Positions 25,590-33,476 of a stretch of DNA of 55,565 nucleotides are shown in pieces. Position 1 is the first letter of the stretch; each line of letters starts with the position of its first letter. The stretch covers positions 1 to 55,565 of the forward strand of contig CAZXBB010000240.1 in NCBI GenBank assembly GCA_964638815.1. The letters run 5' to 3'. The position numbers and the translations under genes were made by a program. This DNA comes from CAZXBB01 sp964638815. Its GTDB lineage: Bacteria; Planctomycetota; Phycisphaerae; Phycisphaerales; SM1A02. The notes under the pieces were generated by a model. That model ran no database searches, was not told where the DNA came from, and saw only the letters and a program-made list of their open reading frames with translations.

Positions 25590-27032
25590 TCAGCGGGGCC
25601 GGAGGACCAGCTCCACCGTGAGGTACCGGACGCCGCGCCGCACGCGCACCATGACGCGGTCGCCGACCCGGCGGGAGCCGATCAGCTTCTGGAGTTCGAG
25701 CAGCGACCGGGTCTCGCGTCCGTCGATGGCGACGATCACGTCCCCGGGACGCAGGCGGGCCCGGCTCGCAGCGGAGCCGGGGAGCACCTCCTCGATCAGG
25801 ACCCCGTCGTTGCTCGTGTTCGAGCCGCTCGTGACGCCGATCGACGCGTCGCCCGGAGCGATGCGGTTGTCCACGCCCGGGCGTCGCAGCACCCAGTCGC
25901 GCCAGTCCTCCTCGACTTCCTCCAGCGTCTGGCGGAACACGATCTCGAACGCGAGCGCGCCGGTCGTGTCGCGGTCGAAGTTGTCGACGTACGCGTGGTA
26001 CCACTCCGGGAGCTTGCCCCGCTCCGCGAGGAACTCGAAGATCGATCTCGCCTGCGGGTAGTTCCGCGTAGCGCCGTCCATAAAGCGATCGGCGGACATC
26101 GCGAAGAGCGTGGACCAGCTCGTGAGCCGGTTGCGTCGGGCGCGGTTCGCGACGACGTTGTGCCGCTCGTTCTGGAGGAAGGTGATGCTCCCGTCCGGCC
26201 CGAGCTCGTAGTCCTCGTAGAGTGCGGCCAGCCCCTCCTGAAGCCAGAGCGGATGCGGGGTCCGGAGCCCCAGCCGCTCCATGTGGCCGTAATGCATGAG
26301 GTGCACGAACTCGTGCCGCAGGGAGCCGCCGATGTCACGCGAGATCAGCCGGCGCGCGTCGTGCTCGTAGCGGCCGCCGATATTCGCCTCGCCGCCGAAC
26401 AGCCGGTCGGCGTCCCGCGGGCTCGGCACGGCCACCAGCACCTCGTAGGTCGGAAAGGCGCCGAACAGCGTTTCCGCGAGGTGGTCGGCCTGACGCTCGA
26501 GCATGCTCCGCATCTCGCGGTTCGAGACGGCGTCGAGCGCGGTCGCGAAGACGAGGTTGCGGGCCTCGTCCCGCTCGTACCGGTAGTCCCTGTCGCCGAA
26601 GTCCCGCCGCCATCGGGCCACGGGATCCGGCGCGGAACGGCGGAGCCGGTTCGTCGCGCGGACGATCTCGCCGTAGACGGGGTTCGCGCGCAGCGCCTCG
26701 AGATCCGGGTCCGTCTCCATGTGCGCGAAGTTGCGGAAGCCCGCCTTCACCGCCCGAAGGAGCGCGTCGTTGGCGAGGGCGATCTGGCCGAGGCGGCTCC
26801 GCGCGCAGGCGAGGTTGTAGAGCATCGTGGGGTCCGGACCCGCGGTGCGCACCCAGTGCTCGAGGAGGTCGGCCGCCCGGTCGTACTCGCCGGCCTCGAA
26901 CGCGCCGATGACCGCGTCCTCGGTGTGGATCCGGCTGAGCCGCGCGTCGCCCGATTCCTGGGCGCGAGCGGACACGGCGACGGCCATGGCGAGGGCCAGA
27001 ACGAGCTTCAGCGGTAACGGGCGGCGGGTCAC
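25590..27032 (-). CDS. Secreted metallopeptidase (MA-clan, HExxH) with C-terminal PDZ domain
   Basis: This is a 480-residue exported protein. The signal peptide is LKLVLALAMAVAVSARA (cut before QESG). Residues 35-125 look like TPR-type helices. A zinc metallopeptidase domain follows: HEFVH (240-244) in SLRHEFVHLMHYG, with a second glutamate (E266) in LWLQEGLAALYED, the gluzincin arrangement seen in the peptidase MA family. Residues about 395-470 form a PDZ domain (GVLIEEVLPGSAASRARLRPGDVIVAIDG). The GTG at 27032 gives the signal peptide; upstream frame sequence is Pro/Arg-rich noise over a repeat. Its substrates are unknown. A candidate promoter lies at 27071-27099. Confidence 0.83.
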   Translation of the reverse strand: MTRRPLPLKLVLALAMAVAVSARAQESGDARLSRIHTEDAVIGAFEAGEYDRAADLLEHWVRTAGPDPTMLYNLACARSRLGQIALANDALLRAVKAGFRNFAHMETDPDLEALRANPVYGEIVRATNRLRRSAPDPVARWRRDFGDRDYRYERDEARNLVFATALDAVSNREMRSMLERQADHLAETLFGAFPTYEVLVAVPSPRDADRLFGGEANIGGRYEHDARRLISRDIGGSLRHEFVHLMHYGHMERLGLRTPHPLWLQEGLAALYEDYELGPDGSITFLQNERHNVVANRARRNRLTSWSTLFAMSADRFMDGATRNYPQARSIFEFLAERGKLPEWYHAYVDNFDRDTTGALAFEIVFRQTLEEVEEDWRDWVLRRPGVDNRIAPGDASIGVTSGSNTSNDGVLIEEVLPGSAASRARLRPGDVIVAIDGRETRSLLELQKLIGSRRVGDRVMVRVRRGVRYLTVELVLRPR

Positions 27033-27070
27033 GCGTCGGGGGCTCCGCGGGCTTCGGGTGCTCCCGGATC

Positions 27071-27099
27071 GTAATAGAATGGGACCCGCCGAGTTGCAG
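27071..27099 (-). promoter_or_regulatory. Candidate promoter of the metallopeptidase gene
   Basis: On the minus strand CTGCAA (27094-27099), a 17-base spacer and TATTAC (27071-27076) each match four of six sigma-70 positions, about 40 bases before the GTG start. It lies in one of the few AT-rich spots of the window. Confidence 0.3.
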
Positions 27100-27124
27100 C
27101 TTATTTTCTTTCTTCCTAAATCAC

Positions 27125-27133
27125 TGTGGATAA
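27125..27133 (-). other. Perfect DnaA-box sequence next to an AT-rich tract
   Basis: TGTGGATAA is the exact reverse complement of the DnaA box TTATCCACA. It follows an AT-rich stretch (27095-27121, with ttattttctttcttcctaaa). I found only this one exact copy, so it is not proof of an origin. Confidence 0.35.
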
Positions 27134-27190
27134 GATGGATGCGCGCAGCCGCCGGCGCATCGCCCCGATCCGGCTCGTCCCGCCCGGGTC

Positions 27191-27250
27191 TCGGAACGGG
27201 TATCGGAACCGGTTTCGGAACCGGTCTCGGAACCGGTGTCTCGGAACAGG
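27191..27250. repeat. 12-bp tandem repeat (tcggaaccggtn)
   Basis: Five copies of tcggaaccggtn, each 12-14 bp, lie in the 439-base gap (27033-27471) between divergent genes. The remainder of the gap holds a candidate promoter, a DnaA-box sequence and a G-rich tract (27380-27425), but no gene. Confidence 0.85.
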
Positions 27251-27471
27251 ATTCGTCCACGTGACGTTCGGGCGAAGGTGTCGCGTCGGTCCGGCCCGAA
27301 GAATGCGCTTGACGGTCGCGCCGGGCAGGGGGATCATCACAGAGGCGCGGGCGGCTGCGATGCGCGCGCGAACCCGGCGGGGCGATAGGGCGCGGGGGCG
27401 CGGGGGGGCGCGATGATTGGGGGGGGCGTTCCGGCGTTCCCGGATTCGACTTTGACAGAGGGGAAGAAGCA

Positions 27472-29637
27472 ATGGCAGGCGGTGGAAGGATGGGTAAGGT
27501 GCTGGTCCTGGCGGCGGCCAGCGCGGTCGTGGTGTCGGTGTCGGGCGCCGAGATCGCCTTCACGGAGGTCGCCGGGTCGCGCGACATCGGCCCCTACGAC
27601 GTCGCGCCGGGACACGGGGGCGGTATCGCCGCGGCCGACTACGACGGCGACGGCGACATCGATCTCTTCGTCCCCAACGGCGATACGTTCGCCGACCAGC
27701 TCTACCGCAACCTCGGCGACGGCGGTGGCGTCGACGAAGGTGGATCGCCGTCGCCGTCGTGGTCCGGCCTCGGCACCGCGGACACCGCCGACCTCGTGCG
27801 AATCGAGCGGCCGGACGGAACCGTGAAGGAGCTGACGGACGTCGCCGGGAACCAGGTGATCACGGAGTACGACCAGGAGCCGGGGCTCGGCCCCGCCTAT
27901 GTGGACGTGACCGCGAAGGCCGGTCTCTCCCCCTACATCAACATCATCCTCCAGCCCTTCCCCGAGAACCAGGGCGTTCCGCTCCTGCGCTACATGCAGC
28001 GGAACATGGGCAACGGCGGCGCCGTCGGCGACTATGACGGCGACGGCGATCTCGACATCTACATGTGCCGCTGGGAGGGGGTGCCGAACGCCCTCCTGCG
28101 CAACGATCTCGACCTGGGCATGAAGAAGTTCACGGACGTGACCGCGGCCGCGGGCGTCCAGAATCTCGGCCTCTCGCGCGTGGCACACTTCGTCGATCTC
28201 GATAACGACGGCGATCTCGACCTCGTCGTCCTCAACGACAACGACGCGGCGGAGACGCACGTCAAGTCGGCCATCTACAGCAACAACGGCGACGGCACAT
28301 TCACCGACGTGACCGCCGGCTCCGGGTTCGATCCGTGGGGCCACCTGCGTTGCGGGATGTCGTTCGCCGACTACGACAACGACGGCCTGCTCGACATCTA
28401 TACGACAGTGTGGACGCTCGCGATCGTCTTCGAGCTCGGCGACCCCAAGCCCACCTTCCCGGGGGCGAATCGGCTCTTCCGGAACCTCGGCAACTTCCAG
28501 TTCGTCGACGTCACGGAAGCCGTCGGCCTCGAGCTCGTGACCCTCGACTCGTTCACCGGCATCTTCCACGACTTCAACAACGACAACCGCCCCGATCTCT
28601 ACCAGGCGATCGACCATCTCCCCGACGAGTTCTACTGGAACTTCCCCGGCGGCTTCATCCAGATCTCGGATCTCGTCGGCATCACCCACCGGGGCAACGA
28701 CATGGGCGCCGCGTGCGCCGATTTCGACGACGACGGCGACCTCGACATCTACACCACGAACATCACGGGCCCGCCGTTCGGGACCGACCAGGGCAACTGC
28801 TTCTACATCAACCTGCTGAGCCAGGGCGGGTCCACGTTCTTCCTCGACCAGTCGTTCGCGTACGGCGTGAACGATACGTACTTCGGGTGGGGCGTCGAGT
28901 GGATCGACGTCCAGAACGACGGGCACCTCGACCTCCTCGCCGTCTCGGGCTTCGACGAGTGGGTCGTCGCCCAGGTCGGGAAGGATCACCGTCTCTACCA
29001 GACGCCGCCCGTCCTGTTCGTGAACGACGGCACGCCCGCGTTCACCCGGGTGTACGCGCCCGGTCTCGAGCACGGGGACGATTCGCGCGGTCTCGTCAAC
29101 TTCGACTACGACCGCGACGGCGACGGCGATCTCCTGATCTTCAACACCCACCAGCCGCTGCGGCTGCTCGAGAACGTCACGAACCCGCGCGGCCACTGGC
29201 TGGACGTCAAGGTGGTGCAGAAGCCGGGTCTCAACCGCAACGGCATCGGCGTGACCGTGCGTGCGGTGATGCCCGACGCGGTCGTCAAGCGGCGGGAGAT
29301 CATCGCGGGCGAGAGCTACGTGGTGGGCACGCCGGCCGAGGTGCACTTCGGTCTCGGCGACGTCACCGTCGTGCCGGAGATCCGCGTCGAGTGGACCGAC
29401 GGCACGGAGACGGTGCTGACCGACGTGGCGGCCGACCAGTTGCTCGTCGTCGAGCAGCAGGGGCCGGTCTACGGTGACCTCGACGGAGACGGCGACGTGG
29501 ACTTCGCCGACCTCGTCGCGCTGCTCGGGCTATGGGGCCAATGCCCGCCGCCGCCCGATCCGTGCCCCGGCGATCTGAACGGCGACGGCGTCGTGAACTT
29601 CACTGATCTTGTGGAGCTTCTGTCCGCCTGGACCTGA
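27472..29637 (+). CDS. Secreted FG-GAP/ASPIC-UnbV repeat protein with dockerin-like C-terminus
   Basis: This 721-residue exported protein is predicted to form a beta-propeller. The signal peptide covers about residues 1-25 (VLVLAAASAVVVSVSGA). At least six FG-GAP/VCBS blades carry calcium-loop patterns such as DYDGDGDIDLFVPNGD, DYDGDGDLDIYMCRW, DLDNDGDLDLVVLND and DFDDDGDLDIYTTN. An ASPIC/UnbV domain (about 570-660, GHWLDVKVVQKPGLNRNGIG, then VEWTDGTETVL) follows. The last 55 residues have two dockerin-like calcium loops, DLDGDGDVDFADLVALLG and DLNGDGVVNFTDLVELLS. GAGGGG precedes the ATG by about nine bases. The final 38 bases overlap the 3' end of purN on the other strand. The partner of the dockerin is unknown. 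Confidence 0.92.
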   Translation: MAGGGRMGKVLVLAAASAVVVSVSGAEIAFTEVAGSRDIGPYDVAPGHGGGIAAADYDGDGDIDLFVPNGDTFADQLYRNLGDGGGVDEGGSPSPSWSGLGTADTADLVRIERPDGTVKELTDVAGNQVITEYDQEPGLGPAYVDVTAKAGLSPYINIILQPFPENQGVPLLRYMQRNMGNGGAVGDYDGDGDLDIYMCRWEGVPNALLRNDLDLGMKKFTDVTAAAGVQNLGLSRVAHFVDLDNDGDLDLVVLNDNDAAETHVKSAIYSNNGDGTFTDVTAGSGFDPWGHLRCGMSFADYDNDGLLDIYTTVWTLAIVFELGDPKPTFPGANRLFRNLGNFQFVDVTEAVGLELVTLDSFTGIFHDFNNDNRPDLYQAIDHLPDEFYWNFPGGFIQISDLVGITHRGNDMGAACADFDDDGDLDIYTTNITGPPFGTDQGNCFYINLLSQGGSTFFLDQSFAYGVNDTYFGWGVEWIDVQNDGHLDLLAVSGFDEWVVAQVGKDHRLYQTPPVLFVNDGTPAFTRVYAPGLEHGDDSRGLVNFDYDRDGDGDLLIFNTHQPLRLLENVTNPRGHWLDVKVVQKPGLNRNGIGVTVRAVMPDAVVKRREIIAGESYVVGTPAEVHFGLGDVTVVPEIRVEWTDGTETVLTDVAADQLLVVEQQGPVYGDLDGDGDVDFADLVALLGLWGQCPPPPDPCPGDLNGDGVVNFTDLVELLSAWT

Positions 29638-30280
29638 GGGCCTCCGCTTCCTCTGCGGCCGGCCGCACCTCGACCCGTCCCTCGCGCACGACGAGCCTCC
29701 CCTCCGCGAAGAGCCGAATGGCCTGCGGATAGGCGATGCACTCCTGCTCGAAGACCCGGGCAGCGAGCGTCTTCACGTCGTCCGTGGCCAGGACCGGACA
29801 GGTGCGCTGGAGGATCACGGGGCCGTGGTCGTAACGATGGTCGGCGAAGTGGACCGTGCACCCGGAGAACGGGCGGCCCGACGCCAGGACCGCGCGGTGC
29901 ACGTGCTCGCCGTGCATGCCCTTTCCGCCGAAGTCCGGCAGCAGGGCGGGGTGGATGTTCATCACGCGCCCCTCGAACATCGGGGCGATGCGGAGCAGGC
30001 GGAGATAGCCGCAGGCGCAGACGAGATCGACGCGCGCTTCCGCGAGCCACGTCATGATCGCGCGATCGAGGTCCGCGGAGTCGGGAAAGGTGACGCGATC
30101 CGCGATGCGAACGTCGAAACCGCGTTCCCGCGCCCGCGCGACGCCCGCGGCGTCCGCCCGCGATGAGATGACGACCGCGATCTGGGCGGCGAGCGTGCCC
30201 GCGTCGACATGATCGGCGATGTTCAGCAGCGTCCGGCCGCCGCCGCTGATGAGCGCCCCGATGCGAAGCTTCGTCGTCAT
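29600..30280 (-). CDS. purN: Phosphoribosylglycinamide formyltransferase
   Basis: This is a 226-residue GART/PurN enzyme that transfers the formyl group from 10-formyltetrahydrofolate to GAR in purine synthesis. The phosphate loop ISGGGRTLLNI (11-21), the catalytic N108 and H110 in MNIHPALLPDFGGKG, and D151 in HFADHRYDHGPVILQ fit the family's Asn-His-Asp triad. Size is normal (about 200-220) except for an Arg/Glu-rich tail of about 20 residues. That tail is encoded opposite the dockerin repeat of the convergent gene (38-base overlap). The start overlaps the thioesterase stop (ATGA), implying co-translation. Confidence 0.92.
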   Translation of the reverse strand: MTTKLRIGALISGGGRTLLNIADHVDAGTLAAQIAVVISSRADAAGVARARERGFDVRIADRVTFPDSADLDRAIMTWLAEARVDLVCACGYLRLLRIAPMFEGRVMNIHPALLPDFGGKGMHGEHVHRAVLASGRPFSGCTVHFADHRYDHGPVILQRTCPVLATDDVKTLAARVFEQECIAYPQAIRLFAEGRLVVREGRVEVRPAAEEAEALRSRRTEAPQDQ

Positions 30281-30705
30281 GAGCCGGCGCTTCCGGGGTC
30301 GCCCGGCGCGCCGGGCACGCCCACGGTCGGCGCGGAGTTGAACGGAATCGGGCGTCCGGCCGCGTTGACGGCGACCATCGTCAATTCGGCCTCGGTCACC
30401 CGCACCGTGTCGCCGGTGCCGTAGCGCTCGGCTTCCACGCGGATGCACACGTTCACGGAGCTCGTGCCGGTGCGCTCCGTGGCCGTGAGCAGCGCGACGA
30501 CGTCTCCCACCAGCACCGGGGCGTGGAAGTCCACGCGGTCGATCGACACCGTGACCCAGCGGTGCCGCCCGTGCTTTCTCGCCTCGATGAACCCCGCCTG
30601 GTCGATGAGCGAGAGGATCACCCCGCCGAAGATCGTCCCGTAGGCGTTGGTGTCGCGCGGCATCGTGACGACGCGCAGGGCGGGGTGGAAGTCCTTGTCG
30701 GGCAT
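30277..30705 (-). CDS. Hotdog-fold acyl-CoA thioesterase (YciA-like)
   Basis: This is a 142-residue hotdog thioesterase. The segments RVVTMPRDTNAYGTIFGGVILSLIDQAGFIEA and VTVSIDRVDFHAPVLVGDVVALL match the YciA/BACH acyl-CoA hydrolase family, in which the N-A/Y-G-T-I-F-G-G loop and the following Asp form the active site. It is the first gene of a short minus-strand unit with purN, overlapping purN by four bases. Its ATG lies only a few bases from the divergent plus-strand gene at about 30715. The CoA substrate is not predictable. Confidence 0.88.
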   Translation of the reverse strand: MPDKDFHPALRVVTMPRDTNAYGTIFGGVILSLIDQAGFIEARKHGRHRWVTVSIDRVDFHAPVLVGDVVALLTATERTGTSSVNVCIRVEAERYGTGDTVRVTEAELTMVAVNAAGRPIPFNSAPTVGVPGAPGDPGSAGS

Positions 30706-30714
30706 GGAGGCATG

Positions 30715-31908
30715 ATGGCGGCGGGGGAGGGGGATATCAAGGAGGGCGGCGGCGGCGACGGCTCATCCCGCGCGCCGCGCGGTGCCGATATCCCCACCGT
30801 GCCCCGACGCGAGCGTCATCCGGTCTCCGGCCGTCCGCCGGCCTCCGCGCCGCGCGCCGCGACGCCGCGTCTGATCGGCGGCATGTTCGGTCGCGCCGAC
30901 GTGCCGGCGCGACCCGCGCCGCCTCCGTTCCTCGACCGCCGGTCCCTCGGCTTCGCCAACGCGCGCAGCGGCCTGCGTTTCGTCGTCGATCGGCTCGGTC
31001 CCGATCGCGTCTGGCTGCCGTCCTACCTCTGCGAATCGATCCTGGCCGCGTTGCGCCCGGCGCGCGCCGGGCTCCGCTTCTTCGAGGCCACACCCGCGAC
31101 GCGCGGCGACGGCCGGTGGATCGACGGGGTGCGCGCGGGCGACGTCGTGGTGCTGATCGCGTACTTCGGGTTTCCGATCGACGACGACGCGGCGCGCCGC
31201 GTCCGGCAGCAGGGCGGGATCGTCGTCGCGGACGCGTGCCAGGCGCTGCTCACGTCGCCGCCGGGGGACGATGTCGACTTCATCGTCTACAGCCCCCGCA
31301 AGTTCGTTGGAGTGCCGGACGGCGGCATCCTCGTGAATCGCCGTGATCGCGACCTCGGCCCCGTGGACCTCGTGCCCGCGCCCGCCGCCTGGCGCCGGCG
31401 CGCGCTCCGCGTCTTCGAGGAGCGCCGCGCGTTCGATCGTCACGGCGGCGCCCGCGCGTGGTTCGACGGCTTCCGCCGCGTCGAGGCCGGTCAGCCGGTC
31501 GGATCGTACGCGATCAGCGTCGACTCGGCCGCGTTGCTGCGTGGCGGTTTCGACTACCCGGAAATCGCCCGCCGCCGCCGCGAGAACTTCCTCGCCCTGC
31601 GGGATCGCCTGACCGAAGCGGCGCTGTTCCGGGATCTGCCGGAGGGGGTCGTGCCGATCGGGTTCCCCATTGCCGTCCCGCACCGCGACCGGGTGCGTCG
31701 GGTCCTGTTCGAGCAGCAGATTTATCCGCCCATTCACTGGTCCACCCCCGACGGCGTGCCCGATATCCATACCGGCAGTCGGCGGCTGGCGGGTCGGGTG
31801 ATGACCCTGCCGTGCGACCAGCGCTACGGCGGCGACGACATGCAGCGGATCGCCGCCGCCGTCAACGAGGCCCTGGACACCGCTGGAGGCCGCACGCCAT
31901 GCCCGTGA
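30715..31908 (+). CDS. DegT/DnrJ/EryC1-like PLP-fold protein
   Basis: This is a PLP fold-type I protein like the sugar aminotransferases of the DegT/DnrJ/EryC1 family (about 397 residues from ATG 30715). VWLPSYLCESILAAL, VVLIAYFGFPID, the pyridine-binding Asp D173 in VVADACQALL and the candidate Schiff-base lysine K196 in YSPRKFVGVPDGGILV are visible; the last part is ALxxHSTKxxxxxEGG-like but altered. The N-terminal pattern IGGMFG resembles the start of other DegT-type sugar enzymes, so the ATG at 30883 would be too late. Starts at 30712, 30715 and GTG 30799 are possible; GGAGG sits four bases before 30715. Overlaps of neighbours suggest one operon running to 37749. Activity and substrate are unproven; a loss of aminotransferase function is possible. 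Confidence 0.78.
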   Translation: MAAGEGDIKEGGGGDGSSRAPRGADIPTVPRRERHPVSGRPPASAPRAATPRLIGGMFGRADVPARPAPPPFLDRRSLGFANARSGLRFVVDRLGPDRVWLPSYLCESILAALRPARAGLRFFEATPATRGDGRWIDGVRAGDVVVLIAYFGFPIDDDAARRVRQQGGIVVADACQALLTSPPGDDVDFIVYSPRKFVGVPDGGILVNRRDRDLGPVDLVPAPAAWRRRALRVFEERRAFDRHGGARAWFDGFRRVEAGQPVGSYAISVDSAALLRGGFDYPEIARRRRENFLALRDRLTEAALFRDLPEGVVPIGFPIAVPHRDRVRRVLFEQQIYPPIHWSTPDGVPDIHTGSRRLAGRVMTLPCDQRYGGDDMQRIAAAVNEALDTAGGRTPCP

Positions 31909-32687
31909 CTCAATCGGAAGTCGACGTCGCCGCCGCTCTCGACGAGCGCGGCTGGGCCCTCGTCGAGGACGTGCTGGACGCGTCGTTCGTAGAACGGCTG
32001 AACGAGGACCTCATGGAGGCGGCGTCCGCGTGTCGCCACCTCCAGCGATGCAACGGCGTGGACGTCGCCACGGACGGCACGGTTCATCACCTCCCCGCGT
32101 TCGGCGTGTCGTTCCTCGAGCTCCTCGAACGCAACGTGTGCGGGGACGACATCGACCGGTTCTTCGGGGGGAAATGGATACTGAACTCGTTCGGCGGCGT
32201 GATCAACAAGCCGGGGCGCCCGTCCTACGTCTGCAACGTTCACCGGGACGTGCGGTTCTTCACGGGATCGCTCCCCGTCATGCTCAACATGCTCGTGATG
32301 CTCGACGACTTCACGGAGCCCAACGGCGCGACGTATCTCCTCTCCGGCTCGCACCGGCAGCCCGGCAAGCCGACGGACCCGGAGTTCTACGCGCGATCCG
32401 ATCGCGCCGTCGGGTCGCGCGGGAGCGTCCTGCTGTTCAACGCGAACGTGTGGCATGCCGCCGGTCACAATGAGACCGACGCCGTGCGCCGCGCGCTCAC
32501 GCTCACGTTCACCAAGCCGTGCTTCAAGCCGCAGCTCGATTACTGCCGCCTCATCGGTGACGACCGGATCGCCGCCATGTCCCCGGCGATGCAGCAGGTC
32601 CTCGGCTACCACGCGCGCGTGCCGGCCAGCCTCGATGAGTGGTACCGCAAGCCGGAGGAACGGTTCTACCGGCGGGGACAGGATTGA
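31899..32687 (+). CDS. Phytanoyl-CoA dioxygenase (PhyH) family protein
   Basis: This is a 262-residue Fe(II)/2-oxoglutarate-dependent oxygenase of the PhyH family. The double-stranded beta-helix carries the metal motif H115-x-D117 in CNVHRDVRFF. A distal His lies in LFNANVWHAAGHN, with an Arg-rich AVRRALTLTF that can hold 2-oxoglutarate. GGAGG lies about eight bases before the ATG. The gene overlaps the preceding coding region by ten bases and precedes the methyltransferase by six, so it belongs to the same operon. PhyH proteins in sugar-tailoring clusters may hydroxylate or oxidise a carbon on the product; the substrate here is unknown. Confidence 0.85.
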   Translation: MPVTQSEVDVAAALDERGWALVEDVLDASFVERLNEDLMEAASACRHLQRCNGVDVATDGTVHHLPAFGVSFLELLERNVCGDDIDRFFGGKWILNSFGGVINKPGRPSYVCNVHRDVRFFTGSLPVMLNMLVMLDDFTEPNGATYLLSGSHRQPGKPTDPEFYARSDRAVGSRGSVLLFNANVWHAAGHNETDAVRRALTLTFTKPCFKPQLDYCRLIGDDRIAAMSPAMQQVLGYHARVPASLDEWYRKPEERFYRRGQD

Positions 32688-32693
32688 GGGGGC

Positions 32694-33476
32694 ATGTCCG
32701 GCTTTCCTCCATCCACCGTGGACCCTCCGGTGCGGGACTACGACGCCGAGGCGATCGATCTTCCCGCCGAAGGTCGCAGGTACGCCTACGACTTCGACGA
32801 CCGGATGCGGCGATACATGCTGCGCACCTTCGGGCCGCTGTTCCCGGCCCGTCGGGACTCCTGCCTGGAGCTGGGCTGTCACACCGGCCGGCTGACGGAG
32901 ATGCTCCTGCCGTGCTTCCGGCACGTCACGGCCGTTGACGCGTCGGCGCGCGTCGCGGCGCAGGCCAGCGCCCGTGTCGGCGCCCGGTCACGCGTCGTCT
33001 GCTCGACGTTCGAGACGCTCGATCTCGACGAGCGATTCGACGTCGTTTTCATGATCCACACGCTCGAGCACGTCGACGACCCCGTCGCCGTGCTCCGGCG
33101 CATGCACGCCTGGCTGTGCGACGACGGCCGGCTCTTCGTCGCGGTGCCCAACGCGAACGCGGCGTCGCGCCAGATCGCCGTGAAGATGGGACTGCTCGAA
33201 TCCAACCGGGCGGTTACGGAAGCCGAACGGCGGCAGGGACACCGGATCACCTACGGACTGGACACGCTTGAGCGCGACGTGACGGCGGCGGGCTTCCGCG
33301 TGGTCCACCGGGGCGGTGTCTTCTTCAAGCCGCTGGCGAATTTCCAGTTCGATCGGCTTGCGGCCGCCGGCATGCTCGGCGACGACTACTTCGAGGGCTG
33401 CTACCGGCTCGGCATGCACTATCCGGACCTGTGCGCGAGCATCTACATGGTCTGCGAGCGCGGTGGAGAGGAATGA
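32694..33476 (+). CDS. Class I SAM-dependent methyltransferase
   Basis: This is a 260-residue methyltransferase. Motif I CLELGCHTGRLTEML is followed by TAVDASARV (motif II, Asp binding the ribose) and FDVVFMIHTLEHVDDP (motif IV region), then LRRMHAWLCDDGRLFVAVPNANA, the typical UbiE/methyltransf_11/23 pattern. It is followed directly, with an ATGA overlap, by a GNAT fusion gene. In the context of DegT and GNAT genes it probably methylates a sugar, but O-, N- or C-methylation cannot be told from sequence. Confidence 0.85.
   Translation: MSGFPPSTVDPPVRDYDAEAIDLPAEGRRYAYDFDDRMRRYMLRTFGPLFPARRDSCLELGCHTGRLTEMLLPCFRHVTAVDASARVAAQASARVGARSRVVCSTFETLDLDERFDVVFMIHTLEHVDDPVAVLRRMHAWLCDDGRLFVAVPNANAASRQIAVKMGLLESNRAVTEAERRQGHRITYGLDTLERDVTAAGFRVVHRGGVFFKPLANFQFDRLAAAGMLGDDYFEGCYRLGMHYPDLCASIYMVCERGGEE

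Noticed and set aside
27125..27133. Replication origin call
   Set aside because: Only one exact DnaA box was found, with no cluster and no dnaA gene. It is reported as a single site only.
25590..27587. Longer start for the metallopeptidase (665 codons)
   Set aside because: The extra N-terminus is Pro/Arg/Ser-rich, crosses a tandem repeat and would bury the signal peptide that follows the GTG at 27032.
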